From Aquamicrobium zhengzhouense (GTDB taxonomy: Bacteria > Pseudomonadota > Alphaproteobacteria > Rhizobiales > Rhizobiaceae), in assembly GCF_016124105.1 (NCBI RefSeq), contig NZ_JADGMQ010000004.1, positions 186,001 to 250,000 of the forward strand: a stretch of 64,000 bases of DNA, read 5' to 3'. The stretch's first letter is position 1; each line of letters starts with the position of its first letter. Below are positions 38,001 to 45,372 of this stretch, one piece after another. Made by a program: the position numbers and the translations under genes. The notes beneath the pieces are model-generated. The model searched no databases. It saw nothing but the letters and a program-made list of their open reading frames with translations, and was not told the origin of the DNA.

Positions 38001-38982
38001 GGTCGGAAGGCGTCCCGCCATAGGCGGCAACCCCCTCCACATAGCTGACGGTCTGCGCTTCCTCGCGCACCACTCCGGAAACCCGCCATTCTTCGGAGAA
38101 CTCAAGCGAGGCGTTTTGCGTGACCATCGGACGGATCTGGCATTGCGCCGCACGCAGATCGTCTCCAAACCAAGAAACGACAACAGCCACTTCCTCAAGG
38201 TTCGGACACAGCGCCTGTAATTCATCCAGTGACGCCAGCAGATCAGACGAGCCATGCAGGACGTTGCGGTTGACGTGTATGGTCACCCCAGGGCTGGGAG
38301 TGAACGTGACTTGCTCCGGATCCAGGCCGTACTCCGTCGCTCCTGGCAGGAGGGCTACCGAACGTATGTGACGATGCAACTCGCCTACCGGCCTCAGGAC
38401 CTCGAACTGAAACTGAGGAATGCGGTTGCCGAAGTCACCCAGCGCGAAATGGTCGAACACGGCATAGGCGGTACCTCGATACGCTGGTGTGCCGTGAACC
38501 TGCTTCGCATCGATAAGCGGATCCGCCTGCTGATCTTCGAAGCCCGTGTAGATCCGGAGATTGATCTCCTCCAGATCCAGTTCACGCCCGTCTGCCCAGA
38601 TCCGGCGCACTCCCGCGATTGGCCCCTCGCATAAGGCGAAAGCAAAATTTCCGGAATAGGCGTAGGTTGTCGTGGTGACCTTGGGGCCTGCTTTTGCCCC
38701 TTGGCGTTCGACGGTCTTGGTCTCGTGGAACCGGGTGGCCCAGATCAAATTCCCGCCGATACGCATGGTGCCGTATACGCGCGGGATAGGCTGTCCCTCC
38801 TCTGCCAGGAACGGCTTCGGTGCGCCGAGACGCGGGCCTTCGATCCGCCGGTGTCCCTGCAGCAATGTCTGGTCGATGGCGTAACCTGCCATGGCGCCTG
38901 CTGCGGACCCTATCGCGCTGCCAATAGGACCAAAGATGCCGCCAAGGAACGCCCCGGCTGCCTGTAAGACGATTGTCGCCAT
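35083..38982 (-). CDS. GTA baseplate megatron/host-specificity protein (gp15-like)
   Basis: 1299 aa, the tail tip protein. N-terminal phage-tail part with a hydrophobic glycine/alanine-rich opening (AAGAFLGGIFGPIGSAIGSA), IPRVYGTMRIGGNLIWATRF, then the GTA TIM-barrel-like domain (AIDAVGIDNYMPLADWRDED, KPIWFTEIGCPAVDKGPNQP, WAWDARPFPAFP) and a C-terminal tail/fibre-like region. Full length for the family. It is the last of the core genes; the holin-like gene follows 20 bases later. Confidence 0.93.
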   Translation of the reverse strand: MATIVLQAAGAFLGGIFGPIGSAIGSAAGAMAGYAIDQTLLQGHRRIEGPRLGAPKPFLAEEGQPIPRVYGTMRIGGNLIWATRFHETKTVERQGAKAGPKVTTTTYAYSGNFAFALCEGPIAGVRRIWADGRELDLEEINLRIYTGFEDQQADPLIDAKQVHGTPAYRGTAYAVFDHFALGDFGNRIPQFQFEVLRPVGELHRHIRSVALLPGATEYGLDPEQVTFTPSPGVTIHVNRNVLHGSSDLLASLDELQALCPNLEEVAVVVSWFGDDLRAAQCQIRPMVTQNASLEFSEEWRVSGVVREEAQTVSYVEGVAAYGGTPSDLSVVRCIQEIRRRGLRVALYPFLMMDVPPSNGLPDPYGEDEQSAFPWRGRISCFPAPNAPGSPDKSSAIRTDVSSYCGSANSASFALDESGVTYLGDPEDWGYRRLVLHYAWLASQAGGVDTFLIGSELRGLTSLRDGSSHFPFVEALCQLASEVRSILGSETKITYGADWSEYFGHQPADGSGDVFFHLDELWAHPAIDAVGIDNYMPLADWRDEDIDGRNPDGFLLPYDINGLRSQICAGEGFDWFYASSEARQIRSRTPITDGAYGKPWVFRYKDLVSWWENEHFNRIGGVEMAEPTAWRPQSKPIWFTEIGCPAVDKGPNQPNVFPDSKSSENAVPYFSSGARADDAPARFLAAHFQHWDPASAYFDEANNPVSTIYGGRMLDISRSCVWAWDARPFPAFPLHTKIWADGENWSAGHWLNGRLCGVRRSDLISAILSDHSLPAAETRDVAGSLNGYLTDAPDTARAALEPLAQLFGIFAAERDGTLHFSAENLARSILTIDDIVLDEEITFERSRTQLRDLPEAAEVTFVDSFSEYQTAVARVVRPGAHAAEIERLSLPGSIHREGAETQIREWLERRHVARDTIGFALPADALGIEVGAVISLSSDSAGYDYLVTEVEQGLSRKLAARRISRRAATAKPAELGEPSFRPPVIAGAPHVVMLDLPLMPGSNGVENSYRIAAFAEPWRRQAVYASPEQTGFELTAVIESRGTIGSLVEPLTPGPEGRVDLSGRANVRLFGGELASASTVSLLNGANLAAIGSPDGGWELLQFSHAQEVEANVWQLSSLLRAQLGTNDVMMRGHPAGATFVLVNGSVVSSGLPAALSGLSLNWRVGPAGLAFGTRKFHQAQATGGVRARLPFSPVHLRAKRQSNGDVLFSWVRRGRIDADSWIGEDIPLGEEFEKYRIEFTDMGDNIRRVAETSSPSWTYSNGMQLEDFPLQPSEIKVTVRQISATVGAGVAARCSTILP

Positions 38983-38994
38983 GGAATGACCCGA

Positions 38995-39435
38995 TCAGGT
39001 AGTCTTTTCAGGGAAAGCGAAGACACCAGCTATGCGGCGCCGCCACTGAGGGATGAGTGGCGAAATCATCACGGCATGCCCTTCATAGGCATGAAGAAAA
39101 CCGTCCGAGTTGATGAGGATGCCGACGTGCTTGGCCGCGTGGTGAGCCCGCCAGCGAAATATGAGAAGGTCACTGGGGAGAGCCTCAGAGATATTCTTTT
39201 CAACTGCGTGACGCCTCGCGGCATCAAGCATGCGGTCCTTGGACCCGACTTCGGCCCAGTCAGGAGAGTACGGCCCTGGCTCTTCTGGCTCCGTACCGTA
39301 CAGACTTCGCCAAACCCCGCGGACCAAGCCCAGACAATCGCATCCTATGCCTTTGCTCGATGCCTGATGCCGGTAAGGCGTGCCGACCCATGTGAGCGCC
39401 TCGGTCATTACAGCGCCGCGGATATCGCCAGTCAT
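38995..39435 (-). CDS. GTA NlpC/P60-type cell-wall peptidase (gp14-like)
   Basis: 146 aa. An NlpC/P60 (C40) fold with the catalytic cysteine in GIGCDCLGLVRGVW, histidine in HHAAKHVGILIN and the tail HAYEGHAVMISPL. In GTAs it sits in the tail hub and cuts peptidoglycan so that DNA can enter. It overlaps gp13 by ATGA. Confidence 0.93.
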   Translation of the reverse strand: MTGDIRGAVMTEALTWVGTPYRHQASSKGIGCDCLGLVRGVWRSLYGTEPEEPGPYSPDWAEVGSKDRMLDAARRHAVEKNISEALPSDLLIFRWRAHHAAKHVGILINSDGFLHAYEGHAVMISPLIPQWRRRIAGVFAFPEKTT

Positions 39436-40319
39436 TCAACCAGCGCCCCGCCGTCATGGAGCATTTCGTCGGAGACATATCGATAGGCCGCATCATTTCC
39501 CGGCAAGTGCGGGAACCCGCGAAAGTTCAGACCATTTCCGAACTTTTCCCGACACGCCTGAAAGCTCTTGTCGCAACCGGCTATGATGACAAAGGTGGTG
39601 CCTACCACTGGCTGCGAGCCGGCCGCAGAAAGGGTGAACACACGCTTTCCTGCTCTTGCAGTATCCGCTTCCACGAAAGCCTTTCGACCGGTGACACCTC
39701 CGCTGGTCCAGCTGATCTCGCCATAGCTGAACCACCCGGCGGGAAAGCCATCAAGGCCGCGAACCTCGAATGTGCCAGATCCGATGACTGCCTCGACGAT
39801 CCCGCTGCCTTTCAGCATCGGGTCGTCCGTCGCGACTTTGCAACGTGCGTCACCGAGCTGCGCATCGCATTGGCGGCGCAGGATGCGTCCGTTTGGCTTG
39901 TCGAGGCTGGTCATAAGGCTCTCGAGTTCGGCGACGAACTGGCCGTCCCTGCGTTCGATCCTTCCTATCGTTGCCGTTCTGAGCCTCACGAACTGCCGTG
40001 CGTCCGTCCAGTTGACCAGGAGGGTGTCGATCCGTGCCCCGTCATAAGTGCCTGACAGGATGTCCGCGTCTGTGAGAACATCCGACGACAGCGCGCCCTC
40101 AACTTCGGCCGTATCAACTGCCATCCCCAGCGACGTGCGGACCTCCGACTGGGTAAACCCCGATTGCGGTTGAAATTGTTGACCCTCAATTTCGAGCGGG
40201 CGGTCGTAATCCGTAAACCCGAGGGTCTTTCCATCCCGGCAAGTCATCAGCCAGCAATGACACAAGGTGGTACAGACCTGTTCCAGATGTGCCCGAAGTT
40301 CCGGAGGGTAATCGCTCAT
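39432..40319 (-). CDS. GTA tail hub protein, DUF2163 (gp13-like)
   Basis: 295 aa. DUF2163/BR0599-type protein: opens PPELRAHLEQVCTTLCHCW, has WTDARQFVRLRTATIGRIER, the conserved LRRQCDAQLGDARCKVA and the ending CREKFGNGLNFRGFPHLPGN. The cysteines in RQCDAQ, RCKV, GCDKS and ACREKF match the iron-sulfur-binding cysteines reported for the GTA hub. Its start overlaps gp12 and its stop overlaps gp14, both as ATGA. Confidence 0.92.
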   Translation of the reverse strand: MSDYPPELRAHLEQVCTTLCHCWLMTCRDGKTLGFTDYDRPLEIEGQQFQPQSGFTQSEVRTSLGMAVDTAEVEGALSSDVLTDADILSGTYDGARIDTLLVNWTDARQFVRLRTATIGRIERRDGQFVAELESLMTSLDKPNGRILRRQCDAQLGDARCKVATDDPMLKGSGIVEAVIGSGTFEVRGLDGFPAGWFSYGEISWTSGGVTGRKAFVEADTARAGKRVFTLSAAGSQPVVGTTFVIIAGCDKSFQACREKFGNGLNFRGFPHLPGNDAAYRYVSDEMLHDGGALVE

Positions 40320-40957
40320 GGCAAGATCAGCTCCACTATGGGGATGGATGGGATCTGCCCGGCATTGAAGGCCGTCAGGTTGATCTCGATGCGCTCGGTA
40401 TCGAACCGTGCGGGCACGTCGAACTCGTAACCGGCACGGACCTCTTGGCCGACGCCGGGGGTCGAACCGTCGACAAAAGTGACAACGCCAGACTCGATAT
40501 CGACTTGGAAGCTCTCGGGTTCCGAAGCCACGCCCCCCACCGAGATCAGAACGCTCTCGTCAACCGGCTTGCGGATCGGCCTCGCATAAGCGTCGTCACC
40601 TTCGCCGTACCACTTGATGAGCTGAAATCGCGACTTCTCACCATCACCTATGCCGAGCAACTGGTCGAGAGCCGTCGGTTGTGCCTCAGGCGAGCAAGAT
40701 TTCATGTCGAAAGGATCGCGAAAACGGAAGCCGTGGAACGGGCCACGCCTCGCTTCAAAGAACTCGACGATCTCATAAAGTTCAGTCATTGACCGAACGC
40801 CCGTTCCCGCATCAAACCGACGCCGCGAATGTGCATGTCGCAGGTTTCGTTTTTCGCGACCTGACGTCAGCGCCACGATCTCAGTGCGCCGCTCCGGCCC
40901 TCCGGTCGCGCCAAAGGATATATCGATCGGAAAGCGGACTTCGTGAAAGCTTTGCAT
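40316..40957 (-). CDS. GTA distal tail protein, DUF2460 (gp12-like)
   Basis: 213 aa. DUF2460/TIGR02217 type: FHEVRFPIDISFGATGGPER, EIVALTSGREKRNLRHAHSR, RFDAGTGVRS, FFEARRGPFHGFRFRDP and GYEFDVPARFDTERIE are all family marks. The ATG at 40957 is taken because GGAGGA precedes it; a GTG at 40972 would include that site. It follows the interrupted tape measure gene by 21 bases. Confidence 0.92.
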   Translation of the reverse strand: MQSFHEVRFPIDISFGATGGPERRTEIVALTSGREKRNLRHAHSRRRFDAGTGVRSMTELYEIVEFFEARRGPFHGFRFRDPFDMKSCSPEAQPTALDQLLGIGDGEKSRFQLIKWYGEGDDAYARPIRKPVDESVLISVGGVASEPESFQVDIESGVVTFVDGSTPGVGQEVRAGYEFDVPARFDTERIEINLTAFNAGQIPSIPIVELILP

Positions 40958-40978
40958 GGTTCCTCCGCGCACGATCCG

Positions 40979-41548
40979 TCAAAGGGTACGGGTGCCTCTG
41001 GTCACGGCCCGCGCAAGCATGCCGGTGACCTGCGCTTCTGACTTGCGGAAGGAGGACACATCCGGCGTCGTGACGTTAAAGACGATGTTGACGGCCCCGC
41101 CCGAGCCGGGGCCCGCTACACCCAGCCTTCCATCGGCTCCCCGCGCCAGCGGTAATATTGCCTCCGGACCCGCTTCCCCCATAAGGCCGGTCGTCTTCCC
41201 CATCGGGAAATAGGTCGGCGCAGAGACAATTCCGCCGCTGGCAAACGGAACCACACCGCCATTCGCGAAGGGCAGCACCTTTCCTAAACCCCCGAACATG
41301 GATGAGAACAACCCGGATGCGAGGTTGGTCAGCGGCTGTAGCCCTTGGCTTAATGCCATCCCGGCCAGGTTGAGACCGATCCGGCGCAGCGTATCGTCGA
41401 GGGATTTCCCGCTCAGTACCGCATCCTTGAGCGCGCCAGACAGCTGACGGCCGAAGCTTTCCGAGAGCTTGCTCAGATTGCCGATCGCGTCAGCAAATGG
41501 CTACGTGTCTGCTTCGATGCTGATTTGGAGCCGTTCCCGTTCCGTCAT
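40979..41548 (-). pseudogene. GTA tail tape measure protein (gp11-like), interrupted by an amber codon
   Basis: Read from ATG 41548 the frame encodes 15 residues (MTERERLQISIEADT), then TAG at 41501-41503, then continues without further stops for 174 residues to the normal end (FRKSEAQVTGMLARAV). The region after TAG has the tape-measure marks SLDDTLRRIGLNLAGMALSQ, FANGGVVPFASGGIV, FPMGKTTGLMGEAGPEAILP. The total of 190 codons fits the family, so one base change explains the break. Re-starting at ATG 41359 would lose 63 N-terminal positions. ATG 41548 has AAGGAG upstream. Tail length determination, and thus particle assembly, should fail unless TAG is read through. Confidence 0.85.
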
Positions 41549-41551
41549 GCT

Positions 41552-41767
41552 TCATGCTCCTTGGTCATCGGGAAAGATGCGCATCAGTTCGGCCATTGCC
41601 GATCGTGTCGGAGGAAAACTATTGCCTCCGATAAACCGCAGTGCATGAGACAATTCCTTTGGCGTCATCGCCCAGAAAGCGCGTGGAGGCAGCCGCAACA
41701 GGCCCAGTCCCAGCGCGATGATCGCATCCCAGGGGAACTGGTGCGCGTTTCCTGTCGCGGCACTCAG
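41552..41767 (-). CDS. GTA tail assembly chaperone (gp10.1-like), probable CTG start
   Basis: 71 aa. The frame reads SAATGNAHQFPWDAIIALGL, then RLPPRAFWAMTPKELSHALR and ends FPDDQGA; FPW, GLGLLRL, FWxMTPxEL are the marks of the short phage tail assembly chaperones of GTAs (TIGR02216/Phage_TAC_6). No ATG, GTG or TTG exists where the family begins; a CTG at 41767 overlaps the gp10 stop as CTGA, exactly where neighbours use ATGA. Translation is probably coupled to gp10. Its stop lies three bases before the gp11 ATG. Confidence 0.75.
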   Translation of the reverse strand: MSAATGNAHQFPWDAIIALGLGLLRLPPRAFWAMTPKELSHALRFIGGNSFPPTRSAMAELMRIFPDDQGA

Positions 41768-42102
41768 GTGCGCGGCGTCGTACTCGCTTCGGCAGCGCCG
41801 AAAGTTACCTTCAGCAGTTCCGCTACGATTGCAGCCGCACCCGTCACGCCGCCCTCGATCGCCATTGAACCGACATCGGTTGCTTCCACCTCGGTTCCCG
41901 CCCCGCGCAATCCGGCAGCAATGACTTCCATCAGGTCGCGCGCTGAAAGCCGGCCACTCGAAAACCGTTCGGCGAGCGCAGTGAGATCACTTGCTGAGAA
42001 TGCGTGCTCCAGTTCAGCGAGTGACCCGAGGGTCAGGCAAAGTGTGCACTCGCGTCCGTTGATCACCGCGGAGATCTCTCCGCGCCTCCGGTTAGCGCTC
42101 AT
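41764..42102 (-). CDS. GTA gp10 family protein
   Basis: 112 aa. NRRRGEISAVINGRECTLCL, LGSLAELEHAF, LSARDLMEVIAAGLRGAG match GTA gp10 (PF11836), a small tail-tube-associated or chaperone-like protein. The Ala/Thr-rich end (AAEASTTPRT) is followed by the overlapping chaperone. It overlaps gp9 by ATGA. Confidence 0.9.
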   Translation of the reverse strand: MSANRRRGEISAVINGRECTLCLTLGSLAELEHAFSASDLTALAERFSSGRLSARDLMEVIAAGLRGAGTEVEATDVGSMAIEGGVTGAAAIVAELLKVTFGAAEASTTPRT

Positions 42103-42509
42103 GGCAGAGCCTCAAAGGTAATCGCCCCGGCGGACTCCAGCGCAACGTCGAAGCTCACCTCACCATCGTGGGTGCCGGTATATTCAAGCGCCGTAATCTG
42201 GAACGGCCCTGCGACCGTACCGAAACCGGGGATCAGCAGCTGCCACGACGAGATCGTCCCGCCGAAAAAGCGGCTGCGCATAGCCTCGTCCGACGCGGCG
42301 TCCTTGAAAATTCCGGAAGCGCTGAGCGATGCACGCTGGACACCTGCGCCCCCAAGCAGCTCTCGCCACCTCCCGGCAGAATCGGCATCCGTGATATCGA
42401 CTGTCTCGCTATTGAACGCCAACCGCTTGCTGCGCAGCCCCGCAACGGTGACAAAGCTGCCGCCGTCGGCGAGTTTCAATAGAAGATCCTTGCCCTTCTG
42501 TGCCGCCAC
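42099..42509 (-). CDS. GTA major tail tube protein (gp9-like, TP901-1 type)
   Basis: 136 aa. TIGR02126-type major tail protein with KGKDLLLKLADGGSFVTVAG, RSKRLAFNSETVDITDADS, GIFKDAASDEAMR and EYTGTHDGEVSFDVALESAG. It polymerises as the tail tube. Start is GTG 42509 with AAGGAG eight bases upstream; the strong site fits a protein needed in many copies. Confidence 0.93.
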   Translation of the reverse strand: MAAQKGKDLLLKLADGGSFVTVAGLRSKRLAFNSETVDITDADSAGRWRELLGGAGVQRASLSASGIFKDAASDEAMRSRFFGGTISSWQLLIPGFGTVAGPFQITALEYTGTHDGEVSFDVALESAGAITFEALP

Positions 42510-42554
42510 AGGGGTTCTCCTTCCGTCTCTCGATTTGGTGGGTGACCTTGAAGG

Positions 42555-42965
42555 TCAGTCAGTGGGCTCGGTCACCGCTCTGAAGCGCAGGATCCCGTGA
42601 TAGATCGCTAGATCATCTATGTAGCGTACTTCCTCGAATTCACGTCGCAGGTTAACGAGACGAAACCCATCCAAAGCTAGTTCCGTGTCGTGTAGCGCAG
42701 CTTTGACGTGTTCGAGCATCAGGAGGGTCTGTTTCTTGCCCTTTTCTTTGGACCAGGCGTGTACGGTGAAGAGATGCTCAGAGCCATCTTCCGTGCTGGT
42801 GCTCCAGTCAAAGCCCGTGGTTCGGCCAAAGGTGAAATAGGGAAAAACCACGTTCGCCGGCGCGTGATCGTAAAGTCGCACCTCCCCGAGCATCTCTGCC
42901 AGCGGCGCCGAAGCTTTCAGCGTGGCGAATATCGCCTTTTGCAGCTCAAAGGTCGCCGACATCAT
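42555..42965 (-). CDS. GTA tail terminator, DUF3168 (gp8-like)
   Basis: 136 aa. DUF3168 marks: ELQKAIFATLKASAPLAEML, VRLYDHAPANVVFPYFTFG, FTVHAWSKEKGKKQTLLMLE, DGFRLVNLRREFEEV. It caps the tail tube at the head-proximal end. Two adjacent ATGs (42965, 42962) are possible. It overlaps the 3' end of the small gene before it by 20 bases. Confidence 0.9.
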   Translation of the reverse strand: MMSATFELQKAIFATLKASAPLAEMLGEVRLYDHAPANVVFPYFTFGRTTGFDWSTSTEDGSEHLFTVHAWSKEKGKKQTLLMLEHVKAALHDTELALDGFRLVNLRREFEEVRYIDDLAIYHGILRFRAVTEPTD

Positions 42966-43119
42966 TTAGCGCTTTCCCCGCCCTTGGTCTTCGGTCCGAA
43001 AAGTCCGGATCCGCCTTCCTACCAACGTAGATCGTCTCGGCACTATCCGCCAACTGGTGCATGTGGGATCGTAGCGCACGGATAAGACCCTCCAATGTCA
43101 CTTTGACAGAGACCTTCAT
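42946..43119 (-). CDS. Extra small GTA-cluster gene between gp7 and gp8
   Basis: 57 aa (MKVSVKVTLEGLIRALRSHM ... ALNDVGDL), basic and mostly helical. Its ATG overlaps the gp7 stop as ATGA and its end overlaps gp8, the same coupling as the certain genes around it, and GAGAGA lies about eight bases upstream. The N-terminus loosely recalls HK97 gp10-type tail-completion proteins (VEGL...ALR), but it is far shorter. The standard Rhodobacter cluster has no gene here. Function unknown. Confidence 0.6.
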   Translation of the reverse strand: MKVSVKVTLEGLIRALRSHMHQLADSAETIYVGRKADPDFSDRRPRAGKALNDVGDL

Positions 43120-43451
43120 CGGCCGATCTCTCGGGTATGACAGACTAGATAGCGGGCCGTTTCATCAGGATCGTGCACAGTCAGGATTTCCAGTATCCGG
43201 CGACCATGTTTCAACCGGAGCCCACTCGTGACATCCGCGCGGTATCGTATCGTCACGCGATGGCTCAGCGTTTCAAGCGTCTGATCGCCTCCAAAGCGGC
43301 TTCTGGCAGTCACTGGTTCTATAAGCGCGAAGAAGGTTGCCACCTCCGACCAGATCTCGCTGCGCCCTCCGCCACCGTCCGAAACGATACTTGCGGCTTC
43401 CATGGCAACCTCATGGCGAAATGCGCCTGGGTCTATGAACTCCGTGCGCAT
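43116..43451 (-). CDS. GTA head closure protein (gp7-like)
   Basis: 111 aa. Head-tail connector/stopper of the SPP1 gp16 type: PGAFRHEVAMEAASIVSDGG, EIWSEVATFFALIEPVTARS, HRVTIRYRADVTSGLRL, GRRILEILTVHDPDE. ATG 43451 has AAGGAG seven bases upstream and lies directly after the gp6 TAG. Confidence 0.92.
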   Translation of the reverse strand: MRTEFIDPGAFRHEVAMEAASIVSDGGGGRSEIWSEVATFFALIEPVTARSRFGGDQTLETLSHRVTIRYRADVTSGLRLKHGRRILEILTVHDPDETARYLVCHTREIGR

Positions 43452-44021
43452 CTACAATCTCCTTGAGCGCCATGGCGCAATCAGCCTTTCATATCCGGCA
43501 GGAAATGAATGCGGCTGGCTCCTCGGCGCTAGATGCGCGCGGAATTCATACCAATGCGCCGTCAGCAAAAGGATCGCACGCTTGAGAAGATCCGGCACGT
43601 CAGCTCCAGCCTCGCCGAAGCCCGCCTTGAAGTCTATTTCATAACCATTTCCGGTCTTGGCCCGGTCGGCCTGCGTGGTGAAATAAAGTGCGGCCGGACG
43701 CGACTGAGCCATGAGCCGATAGGTGGCCGGATCAAGCGTTTCACCCTCGCCATCCTCGCCGAATGCCGTAACTGACACGATCTCGCGCACGGGGTGCCGG
43801 CGCAGCAAAACTCTTCCCAGCGGGGGCAGCACGTCGAGCGTAAGCCGCCAGCTTTGATCGAGAAGTGCCAGACCGCAGGCCGCCTCCACCTCTTCTCGCG
43901 CGGCGCTGATCAGTGACGCGATCAAAGCATCCTCGCTGTCGTGGCTTACTCGCAATGTCTGCTTGGCTTCTGCCAACGACACCGGCTCGGCTTCCGGCGC
44001 TATCGTTCGAAAGAGGACCAT
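43452..44021 (-). CDS. GTA head-tail connector/adaptor (gp6-like)
   Basis: 189 aa. phiE125 gp8/HK97 gp6-type adaptor: PVSLAEAKQTLRVSHDSEDA, LISAAREEVEAACGLALLDQ, YEIDFKAGFGEAGADVPDLL, LLTAHWYEFR. It sits on the portal ring. ATG 44021 with GAGG five to six bases upstream is preferred to GTG 44027. It is separated from the capsid gene by a terminator-like hairpin. Confidence 0.92.
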   Translation of the reverse strand: MVLFRTIAPEAEPVSLAEAKQTLRVSHDSEDALIASLISAAREEVEAACGLALLDQSWRLTLDVLPPLGRVLLRRHPVREIVSVTAFGEDGEGETLDPATYRLMAQSRPAALYFTTQADRAKTGNGYEIDFKAGFGEAGADVPDLLKRAILLLTAHWYEFRAHLAPRSQPHSFPAGYERLIAPWRSRRL

Positions 44022-44048
44022 GAGCACCTCATGTCAGCTGAAAAGAAA

Positions 44049-44076
44049 ACGGCCCCGGCAAGGGGACCGGGGCCGT
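44049..44076 (-). terminator. Terminator-like hairpin between capsid (gp5) and gp6
   Basis: A ten-pair stem ACGGCCCCGG / CCGGGGCCGT with an eight-base loop, followed on the minus strand by TTTTCTTTTC. It lies 36 bases past the capsid stop, inside the GTA gene run. It would let the capsid message outnumber the downstream tail messages. Confidence 0.8.
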
Positions 44077-44111
44077 CGACGAAATCTCAGGCAAGCGCCC
44101 AGATTTTCGTC

Positions 44112-45371
44112 TTACTCGGAGCCGAACTTCAGCAGCTTGATGGCGTCGAAATCCTGGATACCTCCGCCAACCCTCTTCGTCGTGTAGAAGAGGACGTAAG
44201 GCTTTGCGGAATACGGGTCACGAAGCACCCGCACTCCAGCGCGGTCAACGATGAGGTAGCCGCGTTTGAAGTCACCGAAAGCGATGGGGGTGGCACCAGC
44301 GGCAACGTCTGGCATGTCTTCTGCCTCTACCAGAGGGAAGCCAAGCAGCATTGCTCGTGCTCCCGCCGATGTGGGCGGCTGCCAAAGGTAATTGCCCTCG
44401 GAATCCTTCATCTTGCGGATCATCGCCTGGGTTTTGCGGTTCATCACCCAGTGCGCATTTTGCCGGTATCCCGCCTTGAGAGCGTAGATGAGATCGAGCA
44501 GCTTGTCCGCCGGGCTCGTCGCCGCAAATGCGCCATCCTCTCCGGTGTCGAGAGTGCCAATTTCGCCCCAGCTGCGCGTGCTGTCATCCTCCTGGTCGTA
44601 GGCCAGAAATCCCTTCGGCTGATTGGTCCCGCTTCCGTTGATGAAAGCATCCCCCTCCTTCTCGGCGAACGCGGTTTCAACCTCGCTCACAATCCACTGG
44701 TCGAGATCGACCACCGCGTCCTCAAGCAGTGATGGGGTTGCTGCAGGCATGGCATAAAGTTCTGCCGTCGGGAACTGGAGTTGGTCGAGGACCGGAGAGT
44801 CCGTTTTCGTCCGCGATCCTGTTTCCGCGGCCCAGCTAGCCACAGGTCCTGTCACTGTGAATGGCTTGCGCAACGTGGGACCTGATACTTGTCGAACAGA
44901 TGCGATCGCTCGGATAGGCGAAATTTCCGCCAGACGTCGGCCGATCTCCGCTTCGATCGTTTGCGGGACAACGTAGCCGCCATCCACGTTCGAACCGTAG
45001 GACATGTCCTTTGTTTCGATCGTTCGAAGCTTTTGCTCCTCGCCGGAGCGCATGTAGCTTTCGAAGGCTTCCTTATGCTCCAGATCCGCGACACCTTTTT
45101 GGCCATCGCGCCCCAGGGCCGGTCGAGCCCGTTTCAGGACAAACTCGTCGATAGCGCGCTTTTGTCGATCGAGCGCTTCCGAGATCCGGTCGACTTTTTC
45201 CGTCGTGACCACATCCGCGCTTTTGCGCTGCTCGATGTCTCGCAGACGCTGGTCATTTTCGTCCCGAAACGCAGCGAAGGTCGCCATGAACTCGTCAAAG
45301 CCATCAGCCAGCGCGGCAAGATCAGCCGAGCCGGATTTCATCTCTGGCGCAACTGGGCCCAGATTGGTCAT
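44112..45371 (-). CDS. GTA major capsid protein (gp5-like, HK97 fold)
   Basis: 419 aa. The N-terminal ~110 residues are a charged coiled-coil scaffold (delta domain) removed by the prohead protease; then comes the HK97 shell domain with SYGSNVDGGYVVPQTIEAEI, LYAMPAATPSLLEDAVVDLD, SGTNQPKGFL, LLGFPLVEAEDMPD and IAFGDFKRGYLIVDR. ATG 45371 has AAAGGA upstream; longer readings are rejected. It follows gp4 by one base and has its own terminator downstream. Confidence 0.95.
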   Translation of the reverse strand: MTNLGPVAPEMKSGSADLAALADGFDEFMATFAAFRDENDQRLRDIEQRKSADVVTTEKVDRISEALDRQKRAIDEFVLKRARPALGRDGQKGVADLEHKEAFESYMRSGEEQKLRTIETKDMSYGSNVDGGYVVPQTIEAEIGRRLAEISPIRAIASVRQVSGPTLRKPFTVTGPVASWAAETGSRTKTDSPVLDQLQFPTAELYAMPAATPSLLEDAVVDLDQWIVSEVETAFAEKEGDAFINGSGTNQPKGFLAYDQEDDSTRSWGEIGTLDTGEDGAFAATSPADKLLDLIYALKAGYRQNAHWVMNRKTQAMIRKMKDSEGNYLWQPPTSAGARAMLLGFPLVEAEDMPDVAAGATPIAFGDFKRGYLIVDRAGVRVLRDPYSAKPYVLFYTTKRVGGGIQDFDAIKLLKFGSE

Positions 45372-45372
45372 G

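Noticed and set aside
40979-41359. A short intact tape measure gene starting at ATG 41359
   Set aside because: The same frame upstream encodes clear tape-measure sequence back to ATG 41548, with only one TAG in between, and 41359 has no ribosome site.
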